Origin: Symbiodinium natans
Lineage: Eukaryota > Sar > Dinophyceae > Suessiales > Symbiodiniaceae
Assembly (NCBI GenBank): GCA_905221605.1
Contig: CAJNDS010001802.1
Coordinates: 277,501 to 341,500 of the forward strand
Reading direction: 5' to 3'
Length of the DNA: 64,000 nucleotides
Under the pieces are notes generated by a model, which was given only the letters and a program-made list of their open reading frames with translations, did no database searches and was not told where the DNA came from. Shown in pieces: positions 25,499 through 36,094 of this stretch (its first letter is position 1; every line of letters starts with the position of its first letter). The translations under genes were made by a program, and so were the position numbers.

Positions 25499-27193
25499 AT
25501 GTCTTCTCTGGACGAGAGCCTCCGAAACCACGTTTGGTTGGCTCAGAGATGGGTCCAGGAAACTATACAAGTTTGGACGTGCAATTTTGCTGACAGGCTG
25601 AGCGCGCAATTAAGGGCAGCTGAACGTCTGACAGTGAATGTCCATGTTTTACATCGATCGGGTGCTGGCGTGGTTTTGCACTCCGAAGAGGTGTGGCGGA
25701 TGTTGCCAGCTGATTGGCGCGCAAGACGAGCTGCGCTATTGAAGCAGTGGCGTACACACAGTAGCTCGGATAGATCAGGGACCAAAAGCGCACCGGCCAA
25801 GCCATTTGGGGGACGAGCGCCTTCGGACTTTCTGATGAAAGTGCATCAGCTGCGTGATTCGCTGCAGTTAATGGAAGCATCCGCAGTCTGTGAACTGTGG
25901 CATCTTGAGGCTGCCTTGGTCCTTGTGTCCAAAGGCTTCGAACAACTACAACAACTGGATGGCTTGTATCGTAAAGACTTGAAGTCCTGGTCGGACAATG
26001 CGAGGGTCCAGACGTTACTGTTCAAGGCTCTTGATGCAGTCACGAATGCTGAGACTGTCAAAAGGGCAAGAATTTCGAGTGGGCAACCCAAATTGGAAGC
26101 GCAGCACATTTCGGCAGATGCAGTGGCATGTCAGGCCAATGAGTTCTGGGCAGAGGCTGATGGCTTGAATGTTTCTCCCGGGGGTCCTCGGGATCGCGTT
26201 GCGGCTCTGGCAAAAATACAAGCTCACGAGGCGCAGCGTATGCTGGAGATCAAAGCAGCGAGCTTGAAGGCGTCTACTCAGAAGAGGAGCCTAGCCTCGG
26301 TGGCTTCGGGCCTGCGTTGCTGGCATCAATTTGCTGTGACCGTTTTGCAGTATCGCCCCGAGGAGACCCTCCCGCCGAAGTGTGCCAGAGACATAGTTTA
26401 TTTTGTTGCCATCTTTCAAAACCCAGGCACGGCCCGGAACTATGTTTCGTATGTTCGTTGGGCGTGCGTGTTCCACAGACTGGATTGCGCGTGGTTTGAC
26501 CCAGAAGTGCAGATGGTTTTGCGAGGCTTGGACAAGCGCTACATTGAAAGTTTGCCTGGGCAACTGTCAGACAAGCCTTTGCTCACCGAAGATATGGTGG
26601 CAAGGCTGGTCACTCTCTGCAGTGAAAGACCTGGTTTTGAGGACTTGGGTGATCTGTTCTTGGTGGCTTGGCAGTTTTTGCTCAGGGTGCCAAGTGAGGG
26701 CATTCCCCTCCAGTACGGGGATCGCAGTGAGCTGCACATCCTTCCGGATGGCCGGCACTCCGCGCTAACTGTGGATGGGCAGTTCTGTGCGCATTTGCGC
26801 CTCCGACGCAGGAAGCATCGGCCACAGGGGTCACTCTTGTCCAGGCCGTGCTGTTGCAATGGAGAGCGTAGCGTATTGTGCGTAGGCCATCGCTTGGGAG
26901 AGAGATCAAAAGCATGCAGCTCAGGAGATTCAGTGGTGACTCGCTCAAGACATGACTGCTTGAAACTGTTCCATAACTCCCTCAACTTGTTGGGTGTCTT
27001 GGGCCCGGAAAGATACACATGGAAGGCCTTTCGAGCAGGGAAAGCCACCTCCCTTGTTAAGCAAGGGTTCCCACTTCCGCATGTTCTTTCAGCTGGAGAA
27101 TGGAAGAGCCAAGCGGTGCTCAACTACGTCTCTGAAGATCACATAGAAAATGCCGCTTTTCTTCGCTTGATAGAGTCCGATGATGAGGCCTGA
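25499..27193 (+). CDS. ORF3: tyrosine recombinase of YR retroelement
   Basis: 564 residues. The C-terminal half matches a tyrosine-recombinase catalytic domain as found in DIRS/Ngaro elements: an Arg in FLLRVPSEG (~395), then WKAFRAGKATSLVKQG (~507-522), which is the HxxR box with Lys in the His position, then AGEWKS (Trp in the second His/Trp position) and LNYVSEDH holding the nucleophile Tyr (~542). The N-terminal ~250 residues show no known motif and include a basic helical stretch. The region 280-380 resembles the SAM-like core-binding domain of recombinases (RSLASVASGLRCWHQFA, then NPGTARNYVSYVRW). Its stop lies 33 bp before repeat B1. The likely job is integrating a circular DNA intermediate without target duplication. 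Lys replacing His in HxxR is tolerated in some recombinases; activity is not proven. Confidence 0.88.
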   Translation: MSSLDESLRNHVWLAQRWVQETIQVWTCNFADRLSAQLRAAERLTVNVHVLHRSGAGVVLHSEEVWRMLPADWRARRAALLKQWRTHSSSDRSGTKSAPAKPFGGRAPSDFLMKVHQLRDSLQLMEASAVCELWHLEAALVLVSKGFEQLQQLDGLYRKDLKSWSDNARVQTLLFKALDAVTNAETVKRARISSGQPKLEAQHISADAVACQANEFWAEADGLNVSPGGPRDRVAALAKIQAHEAQRMLEIKAASLKASTQKRSLASVASGLRCWHQFAVTVLQYRPEETLPPKCARDIVYFVAIFQNPGTARNYVSYVRWACVFHRLDCAWFDPEVQMVLRGLDKRYIESLPGQLSDKPLLTEDMVARLVTLCSERPGFEDLGDLFLVAWQFLLRVPSEGIPLQYGDRSELHILPDGRHSALTVDGQFCAHLRLRRRKHRPQGSLLSRPCCCNGERSVLCVGHRLGERSKACSSGDSVVTRSRHDCLKLFHNSLNLLGVLGPERYTWKAFRAGKATSLVKQGFPLPHVLSAGEWKSQAVLNYVSEDHIENAAFLRLIESDDEA

Positions 27194-27226
27194 CACTGTA
27201 GCAACGTTGGGATGAGTACAGCATCG

Positions 27227-27490
27227 TTGGGGTCCTGTTGACATATCCTCGTTTGCTTCAGCTGGTTGCCTGCAAGCGGTCGACAGTCTGAGACTGTTCC
27301 AATTATACTGCACTGCAGAAGGCCAGGAGGACCATTTGCAGGATTCCGAGGTATGGCTGTGAATACCCAACGAAGCTCACAGCGCTGGCCAAAAAGGTCG
27401 GTGTCAGTGAAGATGTTGCTCGTGTCAGGTGGGAAGGGTGATGGGAGGCATGCCTTTTTGGATGTGAGGGATTCGTGTGCGGGGTTTGTG
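27227..27490 (+). repeat. Split repeat B1 of YR retroelement
   Basis: 264 bp copy that reads the same as B2 at 27641-27904. It begins TTGGGGTCCTGTTGAC, starts 34 bp after the ORF3 stop codon and runs directly into A2, sharing two bases with it. The B1-A2 junction is the arrangement expected to reproduce the joined ends of a circular intermediate. Confidence 0.88.
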
Positions 27491-27580
27491 TAGGTGTTAC
27501 ATGTGAAGCATGAACTTGTTACACTGCACAAACGAAGCTGATGAATCCTCAGCTGTGGGAGCCTCGAAGATTTTTCCTTC
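27489..27580 (+). repeat. Internal repeat A2 of YR retroelement
   Basis: Exact-looking copy of A1. It is followed by a 60 bp spacer (27581-27640) that only loosely resembles the sequence after A1, both carrying a GAATCGG(G)CAATG-like string, and then by B2. It includes a copy of the ORF1 start, leaving an 88-codon spurious open frame from 27510. Confidence 0.88.
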
Positions 27581-27640
27581 CCTCCCCTATGCACCCACCC
27601 GGAAAAATTTCGCGAACGAATCGGCAATGCCAGCAACAGT

Positions 27641-27904
27641 TTGGGGTCCTGTTGACATATCCTCGTTTGCTTCAGCTGGTTGCCTGCAAGCGGTCGACAG
27701 TCTGAGACTGTTCCAATTATACTGCACTGCAGAAGGCCAGGAGGACCATTTGCAGGATTCCGAGGTATGGCTGTGAATACCCAACGAAGCTCACAGCGCT
27801 GGCCAAAAAGGTCGGTGTCAGTGAAGATGTTGCTCGTGTCAGGTGGGAAGGGTGATGGGAGGCATGCCTTTTTGGATGTGAGGGATTCGTGTGCGGGGTT
27901 TGTG
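27641..27904 (+). repeat. Terminal repeat B2 of YR retroelement
   Basis: 264 bp copy of B1 forming the right end of the element. It ends ...GGGGTTTGTG and is followed immediately by AGGTTTAGGGTAAGGG, a TTTAGGG-like host sequence. Confidence 0.88.
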
Positions 27905-28231
27905 AGGTTTAGGGTAAGGGTTTGGGGCTTCGGCTTTAAGATCTCGGGTTCAGAATTCATGGCTCAGAGCTTGGAGATTCTCGGGTTTCAAGCTTTTGGC
28001 TGCTGGGAACTTGAAGCTTTAGGCCTTCGCCGGGGGGAGGCTCAGAATCCAGGATGCTGCCAAGTGCAACCGTGAGTGATTCAAGTTCTTTGGGGTTTAG
28101 GGGTTAGGGTTTAGGGTTTAGGGTTTAGGTTTTGAATCCGTGTAAGATTTCAGCGGCACTTGAGGTTTAGGAAGGTTATTGGATGCGTATACGTATACAA
28201 TATAAAAGTATAGTGACTCTTAAACCCCAAG

Positions 28232-29545
28232 CTGTGCTTGGCCCAAGCGCACAAGCGCAGCTGCTTAAAACTGCCTACTTGCCGCGTGCGAGTGTGAGAG
28301 TCACCAAATCCCCAGTCTAAACCGCTCAAAGATCTCACAGCACTGGCAAGGCCTGTGAAGACAGGCCGCGGGAGCCTTGCGCCTCAGCACTGTGCAGAGG
28401 GCCTTCGCTTGAAAAGATGTCGAGTGTTTGCCCTTTTGGGTTCGTCGGGTCCAGGTCCCAGAGTTTGATGCCTTGGCTGGATTGAGTAGCGCTGTGGCCG
28501 TGCGGTCCGTTGTCGTCGTCAGCGTGTCGTCCATGATGGTGTAGAACCGGCTGAAGACCTTACCTATGCTGTACGACATTGTTGTATTCATTTTTATTTC
28601 GTGCTGGCTTGCTTTGTATAGAGCATCAGCCCATGAAGAGGGTTTGCATGAAAAAGCCACTGTGTTTGCAAAGCGGCTTCTCACCAACATTTTCTGAAGA
28701 CCAACACTTGCCTTGTATGTAGTTGAGCCTTCCACGTTCATTCTAATGCATCTTGCATCCTACGCGCCTCTAGGGTTGAGGGTTGAGGGTTTTCGATAAT
28801 GTGTGCAAGTGGATGTCTTACAGGATTTTTAGGTGCAGTGGCACAGCGGCAAACGTGTGCAGATGACTCATTCTTCAATACGTGGCCGTTTGATCCATAC
28901 CCCTCCAGCAAAGTTTGATCTTGAAAGCTTACCTTTTTGCGGGTGGTGTTTTGGAACAACAAGTTTGGTGCATGCATAGGAGTGCTATGTTTGCTTGCAT
29001 GGTGCTTCGCTTTGTGACACAGCTCAAGCCCGGAGGGCTACCCGATAAGCCGCATTGTATGGAGCTGACACCATGTAAGGTTTGTGTTTTCCCCAGCCTT
29101 GACCCAACGTCATAAGCTTGTTCACGACCGCGCAGCCAACATAAGCCAAACCAAGAGGGGTTCTATCTCACAGAGTTCACGGCAATGGTTGCCCATGGAA
29201 CATCCCGGTTCCGAAGACAGGCCGTGTCCGCGAGTCGGGAGTCGAGCGCAGAAGGGAGCATAGTTCAGTGCCGAGGTGCAGTGATTGTTATTTCAGGCAT
29301 GTCTGCAAAGATACACCGCCGCTGCAATTGTCGAACAGTAGATCCGATGCACCCACCGTGGAAGATCCATGCCCAGTTTGCTGATGCATGTGATTCCAGT
29401 CTTCATGAACCCTTCAGCGCCTGCGAGTGAGGCTGAAATCTCGCAAGGTAGCCTTTCTGTCACGGAGCCTCATGTATGCAAGCAGGCGAAACGCTGACGT
29501 GCCGGTGCGGGCTCTACTGATCGGCCTGGAGGACATTCTGCGTCC
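28232..29545. repeat. Duplication block Y1
   Basis: Begins CTGTGCTTGGCCCAAGCGC and matches 36095-37860. It lacks the 321 bp MITE and contains 35 bp (near 28510-28545) missing from Y2. Similarity falls off after ~29330 and is patchy to 29545. No intact coding region recognised. Confidence 0.9.
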
Positions 29546-31937
29546 CCACGGACCACAGGGGGAGGAGAGAGAAACCCTCAACCTAAACCACAAACCCTGA
29601 ACCCCAAGCCCTAATGAACCACAGGGGGGAAGGGTAAACCCGTAACCTTAACTGCTTTAACAGGTGAGACTTCTTGCAGATCATGCGTGTAAAAATGTAC
29701 AATGTCTCTAATCAACATGCGTATACTGGTGTATGAGCCGTATACGCTCAGCGGCCACCTCGGACCCGTGTAAAGAAGCACTGAGGCTAAGGGCCTTTCG
29801 ATCGCGGCTGTCGGGCGGGTCAACTGCAGCTTTTCAGGTCTAGGAGTGCTGCGCACCGCTTCTGTCGTCTCGGCATCCGCACGCCCCCTGTACAGCGACG
29901 ACCAAAAGAGTCAGTCGAGATTACTTGGTGACGCCTGGGGCCATGCGTGATGCGTTGCACGGCTTAACCTTCTCAGCCGCCGCGAGTAGGAGAAATGGCG
30001 GGTCTGACTCTGAGCCAGAAACTCCAAGGCAAGAAGATCTCAGCAGCTGTAGGGAGAACACTCAAAACCCTAAAGAACCCTCAAGCGCACCTTGCCGGAC
30101 GAAGTATGGTCAGTCTCTAGAGTGGTGTGGATTTTCGAGGTCCTGGGTCAAGACCTGGGCGTACGGGCCCATCGGAGGTTTAGGATGCAGAGCAGTTGCA
30201 GCGAGAACCCCTATAAAGAACAGTCGGGCATCCCCGCGAGCCCTACTAGCCCTAGCGCCAGACCACACCACACTCTGCAGCCTGCTTCTCAAGCTCCATC
30301 CTCGTCTTGTGGACCGCTGTTCGTAGCAGCGGCCGTTCCTTCGCCGGCAGTTGGGGGGATACTCCTTTCGCGCAGTTTGTGTGAGAACCCAAGAAGCTTC
30401 AACTCTGAACCATTCTGAGCCCTAAATCCCAAGCTCGATACCATATGCGCCGTACGCATCCGCACACCCTCATCTACATCTTTGTTTCAGGCCATGCTCG
30501 GCAAGCAGAGCAAGGCAGCATCCCCTTGGTGCAAGATCGACCTCACGGAGGAGGATGTGCAGCACACAATCTCGCTAAATTTGGGGTTTAGGGGGTCTGG
30601 CTCTGGAGCCCTGGGCAGCCTCGGGAACTCTGGCATACGCTGGCTGGCGATGTGGGTATTGCATGTGCTAGGCCTGGAGGAAAGGTGTCGACTGAGGGTC
30701 CAGCGTTTAGGGAAACTTGGTACCCTTTTCCCTTTTTTCGTGCAAGGTTCCCTTATAAAGTATCCAACCCCGAAACAGTTGAAGCTGCCATCTAATCAGA
30801 CATGTCGCAGAGGAGCAGAAGCAGTGTGGTGCGAGCAGGACTGCCTGCAGTTGATTTGGAGGTTTGGGGTTTAGGGTTTAGGGCATTGCGCGGGTTTGGC
30901 CTCGTGGTTGGGACAGGTTGGAGACCTGAGTGAGGTGCCGAGGGTTCGCGTTCTGAGCAAGGACACCGCCACGCCCACAAGGGTCATAAGCTCCTCCGAT
31001 GCTGAAGCCTTGCACTTCGCAGCCCTGAAGATCGAGATTCAAGCCCAACTACACTCCTGAATTAGGGTGGGGGTTTAGAGTTTAGGGTTTAGGATTTAGG
31101 GTTTAGGGGTTTAGGGGTTTAGGGGTTGTAAGGCCGAGCGCTCCTGAATCGCTGCCGGCAAGCAGGGGGCCCCAGAAGGGTTTAGGGTTTAGGGTTTAGG
31201 GTTCACAAGTAGTTAACGAGCCTCGGCGAGGGTTGCTAGATTTTCAGTCAACCATTCGCCCCGCCTCCTCCATTACGGAACCCGAACCCCCACTCTGTGG
31301 TTTAGTGTTGGGTTTGTTTTTGGTTTTTTAGGCTTACTAATCCAGACTTCCTACTTCTGAAAGGCTGGGGAAGCTCAAAAAGCCTGAGAAGCCTTGGGAA
31401 AGTAACGACAAGGTAAACAAGGTAAAAGAGTTAACTCAGCGCGAAACTACACAGACCAGATCACATGGTATTTTGGGAGGGGGCCCTCAGTTTTAAAAAG
31501 ACATACGTTGCGTGGGAAATGTTTGGAGCCATTCCATCAGGTGGCAAATCGTCGCACCTTGTTTTGGAAACCGCGCGAAGCCGAAACACATGCCAGGATT
31601 TCAACATTCCCTGATATCAAGCGGGCAGTTGTTAGATTTGGGTCAACCATTCTCGTCGCCCAGTCTCCTGGCCTGTGTGTCTCATCCCCCCAGAGCATCC
31701 CACAAAGTCTCCCACCGATTGTCCTGGGAGTGTGGCCCAGCAGGCAACCGTGAAGAATCCCGCGGCGAAGTATCCTTGATAACCTCTCCGCAAGGGTAGG
31801 ATGGCTACCACATCAGCTAGTTTTTTGGGGTGGGACTCTGTTAACAGATCAATTGTTCTTGCCGGCCTAGCAGCCTCCAAGAACACAAAGGCATGATAAG
31901 GCATGTGAGGTTCTATGGCCATGAATGATTCCAATGT
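29546..31937. other. Telomere-like fragments and unassigned sequence between duplication copies
   Basis: TTTAGGG-like tracts at ~30860-30885, 31063-31130 and 31178-31203. No gene recognised. Confidence 0.55.
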
Positions 31938-32311
31938 CTTCAGGATCCCAAAGAAGTGAAACGCACCAGAAATCGCAAGCCCCAAACCCCAAACCCCAAA
32001 CCCCAAACCCCAAACCCCAAACCCCCAACCCCCAACCCCCAACCCCCAACCCCCAACCCCAACCCCAAACCCCAAACCCCAAACCCCAAACCCCACCCGC
32101 TAAAGCTCCGGAAGCATTATTCACGTCAGCTTGAGAATCAGTACGAAGAACTTGGAGGAACTTGTTTGTTCTCTTATCTGCAGGGCTGGGTTCCGTGAGG
32201 ATGGAAAACATTCTCGGGCCCAGATCTGGCTGGGCTCTGAGGTCCTCTCTGCTGACGGTTTCAGAGAGCGGGTTGCCGAAGTGGCGACACACACACACAC
32301 AGACAGAGACA
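31938..32311. repeat. Duplication block A2
   Basis: Copy of A1 with a longer CCCCAAA/CCCCCAA tract (31979-32098). The piece ACAAAACTCGCTTCAATCCC that ends A1 is displaced to 32638, implying ~325 bp inserted after the CA-repeat. Confidence 0.88.
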
Positions 32312-32675
32312 CGATATTCACTTATGCACAAATGCCACTCATGAGCTTCTTTCCACTAGCTCCTGGTGGCCGTCCGGTTGGAAGTGATGAAGGCTGAGCA
32401 CTGGCTTAGCCAGCTGCTTTCTGTACGTTGTGGCGGCTGATTTCTCTCGAACCAACCCCCGCCACAACCTCGACAGCCCCTCCTCAAAGCAAAGCCACGG
32501 GTGAGAGCGGTGGGAAAATCTTAATCACGACTCTGAGCCGCGTGGCTCGATGGGTATGAAGTGATCACTTTCCTTGATCACTACAGCAAGATTCTTGCAA
32601 TGTTCATTCGTGTCCCTGCGTGCATGAATGCACTTCCCGACAAAACTCGCTTCAATCCCGAGACACCCCAGCTGC

Positions 32676-32790
32676 GGTTTGGGGTTTGGGGTTTGGGGTT
32701 TGGGGTGTGGGGTTTGGGGTTTGGGGGCGTTTTGGCTCTTGGGGGTGGGGCTCAGGGTTTGCGATTTCTGGTGCGTTTCCCCTCTTTAGG
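32676..32790. repeat. Inverted fragment of block A
   Basis: GGGGTTTG repeats followed by GCGATTTCTGGTGCGTTTC, the reverse complement of the start of blocks A1 and A2. It could pair with 31950-32098. Confidence 0.75.
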
Positions 32791-33184
32791 ACCCTTGTTA
32801 TGGGGCCAGCCTGGAGGCTTCAGCTTGCTTTACGTGCCTTGGGGTGTTCTTGCGATGAGCTTGCGAAGGACTGGAGACCCCAAAACCATCGAAGCTCAAC
32901 ATGGCGACAGACATTCCACCCGACACTGCCCCCCCCCCCGGGCAACGTAAACTGCGCAAAGCGGATTCATAAACATACCCGTACCCTCCGTCCCGCAAAC
33001 TCTTGAAGTCCAAGACTTCGAATGAAACCCCTCACACCCCACGAAACGCTTGAAACCCTTGAAGGTCTAGACCCTCAGACGCATCCCCCCCTAAACCCAA
33101 AAACGAAAAACCCTACACCCCAAAACCTTGATCCAAGCAGCAAGGGAATAGGAAATGGCACCGCTTCTGGCGCATAAAACGAAG

Positions 33185-33295
33185 CCTCAGGATCCAAAGA
33201 TCCTCTGGTGGGTGCGAAAGGCGCGCTTCTGCAGAAAGGGGAAGGGAGGGAGGGAGAGAGAGAGGGAGAGCGTAGAAGTAGAGCGAGGGAGGGCG

Positions 33296-33330
<35 letters not shown>

Positions 33331-33370
33331 ATGTCCGGGGCGGCCTCCTCTTTCGGGGGGGGGCCATGCG

Positions 33371-33434
<64 letters not shown>

Positions 33435-33615
33435 ATGCGAGAAACATGTGGATTCCCAGGTACGCCCACAAGGGCGAGGGCAACTGCCTGCCAAAGGCTA
33501 CCTGGATCTGGTCACGTGCGGGCCTCATTCCAGCCTTGCCGCCCTCCTCCCTCGCTACTCGTACCCGCCTGTACGAAGGAGCCTGGAGTTCTGGGACAAG
33601 GTGGAGGAGGCAGTC
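33185..33615. repeat. Third GA-rich block
   Basis: Same order as the blocks at 16.5-17.7 kb: ILWWVRK-encoding start, two (GA)n tracts (33243-33330, 33375-33433), CACGTGCGGGCCTCATTCC, and a conserved frame (R)RSLEFWDKVEEA that corresponds to RSSEFWNELEEA near 16930. It runs directly into block X2. Confidence 0.78.
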
Positions 33616-33618
33616 TGC

Positions 33619-35050
33619 GGTGACCGGGACCGTGGAGCGGTGGGTTGTGCGTCTTGCACATGCCTAGCGGGGGTTTATGGTTTTAACAGGATCTAAACCA
33701 ATGGGAAGTCTAACACCGGACAAAAAACTTCGTCCCATCACCACTTTGACCAGGCCGGCGACTTGGAGGATGTGTTGTTTCCGGATGCATCGGCTGTCGA
33801 CAGTGCCAAAAAGCTGAGCAATGCACCGTCCAGGGGTTTGCGCGTCGCATTCCTGGGCAAGTGTGAACCTGGAGTTCTGAACCCCAGCCCCAAACCCAGA
33901 CCTGGCTACAACCCTGAAGTTCGGGTTGTCTGGTTCGGGTTGTCTGTGCATGTGCTCAGTTTCGTTGCCATATTCAGATTCAGCCCAAAGCGACAAGTCC
34001 CCAAACAACAGGATTTGCAGTCGCCGAAGACGTTTGCGCGAAGCTACGCCTGAGCCAACAGAAGTGCAAAACGCTTTCACCGCCCATCGTTTCGTTTTGC
34101 TTGGTATTGGTTGCGCTTCGTGACAGTTCCAGCCACATACGGCAGTTTTCTGCTATGCATTTTCATGAAATCCCAATACTCTTGCCAAACATCAGAGCTA
34201 AAGTTTGGGAGCAGTGTCGCATCCGATGGCATGGCGCTTTGTGCGCTCGGGACGCGTGAGCCTCAGCAGCAGCATGTTGCCATCCGTTGCATTGAGGGGT
34301 ACTGTATTGGCTCTCTCCACAAATGCAATGTGAATTTGCGCCCCCCCTTTTTCTGGACTCTGTTTGTTGCCGATGTCACCCTAGGCTCGGTCAATCGAGT
34401 CCTAGATATGGGGCTTTTGGGCACAAAGGGCTTTAGCGATCTCGTGCAGATTGCCTCGAGTTCACGTTGATGGGGGTTTGCGCATGGCAGTTACCTTTCT
34501 CTTCAGCAAATGAGATTCCCTCCTTGCTGTAAAGCTTCAGCCTTAAGCCGGTCCGTGTAGTTCCTCGGGCATCCAAGCCTAGACCATGTACCTGAAGTCC
34601 ATCAAAGCTTTAGGGCTTAGGGATTTCTGAGCATGCTCGATCCGCGTCCGCAATCGGCAGGCGGGGCGACATGGCGCCCGTGCTCAACTCTTTGAGGTGC
34701 AGCGCTGCAATTACAAACCTGAAGCCTTGATGATGCAATGCACCCAGAACCCTAAACTCGAAGCCCAAAGCCCTAAGCCCTAAGCACTGAGAAGTCCTAA
34801 GCCCGCCCAAAAGGCCGAGCTTCCCCTGCCCCCCACCCGTCCTTTTTTGGAGGTTTTTGCATTTTCACTTACAGGTTGAGGTGGGTTCCAGGTTTGCCTA
34901 AGCCCAAGATGCTACATGGCTACTTCTGGGTTTCCAGGTGGCCTGGGGCCATTTGGTGCTGTCTTGGGACAAAGCTTTGTGAACACTCACCCCGCGAACC
35001 CTGAACCCTATGAAGGCTGCAGCCCTGCTTCATCGGAAGTGGGCTTTCCA
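33619..35050. repeat. Duplication block X2
   Basis: Near-identical to X1. It is preceded directly by the GA block, whereas X1 is separated from its GA block by 1.9 kb. Confidence 0.92.
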
Positions 35051-36094
35051 ATCTTGACTCTTAAACCCCAAGCCAGCAGCAAGGATAATAGCTGTATGTG
35101 GATTGCAGGTGAGGAGATCTTGGGTTTCGCTCTAGCCCCAGCTGACAGACTTCCGACTCATACGGTTGAGGTTCAGGATGCTGTTTAGGTGGACTCTTGT
35201 TACCCTAAACAAACAGCCTATGTGTGATTAGCGGCACAGACTGTCGTGTATGAGGGCCTTTGGGTGCATCAATGCATATCCTGACGATTCTGTGCTTCCG
35301 GTTTTGTTTCGAGTTGCAGACAACCTTTGAAACTGGTATTGTCCGACGCTGAGTGACGGGTTTCGCTGCATCTGAGGCAACAGTAGCCGCCCGGCGTCAG
35401 ACATGAAGCCTGGCTAGATGAACCCTTCGTTGCAAGGTTGTCGCCGCTGCACATTTGGAGTCGCAAATGGCAGGCTCGCTGACGTTGTCGCACGCGCCAT
35501 GGAGGGCTTGCAAGTGCGCCATGCCACAAGACTTGTACACTGATGACAACATTATAATCTATGAATCGAGTTTATTGGTTTTGGCACATAGGAGCCCAGC
35601 AGAGTCCTTTTGGACGGGTCAAGTGCCCAAACTTTTTCACAAGCCTTGATTGTTCTTCACATTGTAGTGGCGATTCAGGTGGGATCATTGGCTTCATTGA
35701 GTTTCAGGAAACCAAAGGCGCAAAGGGGAAAGAAAGCGCCGAGCGCGGCCCTGTAGGGAAAAGCCTCCTCATAAGGGTACATGTTCGATAGCGGGTTTTG
35801 GGCTCTCTGGCAACCAGGTGCCTTACTACATCCCCCTGCAATGCAAGTTCCCTTTACATCACTCTGTAGTAGAACCGCAAAACCTTCTCCGGAAGTCCCC
35901 AGAACAATCCCAGCATGAAGTTCTTTTGCCGCGAAGGTGAGAAAGTGGATGTATCAGCATGAGCCAGGCCTGTCAGCCCCGGGGCTTCCGGCCCTCTTTG
36001 AACATGGTCGGCTGTTGGAAGTGCTTGAGCTTGGGGAGTTGGTCCTGGGCCTTTGAAGGCCCCTTACTTCTGGCCAAACGTTATTGCTCAAGAA
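35051..36094. other. Sequence between X2 and Y2
   Basis: Starts GACTCTTAAACCCCAAGC, a string that in copy 1 occurs just before Y1 (28214-28231). The last 100 bp match the left part of Y0. No gene recognised. Confidence 0.55.

Larger units (their letters stand above)
21062..27904 (+). mobile_element. Ngaro/DIRS-like tyrosine-recombinase retroelement
   Basis: A 6.84 kb element with three plus-strand ORFs (gag-like; methyltransferase-like/RT/RNase H; tyrosine recombinase) in the gag-pol-recombinase order. Its terminal repeats are split. A1 (21062-21153) lies left of the ORFs; B1 (27227-27490), A2 (27489-27580) and B2 (27641-27904) lie to the right. This is the A1-ORFs-B1-A2-B2 layout described for Ngaro-type YR retroelements. 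A1 and A2 read identical over 92 bp and B1 and B2 over 264 bp, which suggests recent insertion. No target-site duplication is visible, as expected for recombinase-mediated integration of a circle. It sits in degenerate TTTAGGG-like sequence between duplication blocks X1 and Y1. ORF2 and ORF3 are open throughout; ORF1 has one apparent frameshift. The family assignment rests on motifs and repeat layout, not on a phylogeny. Confidence 0.9.

Noticed and set aside
27510-27776. A separate small gene starting MNLLHCTNEADES
   Set aside because: It is the ORF1 start duplicated in repeat A2, running into unrelated sequence.
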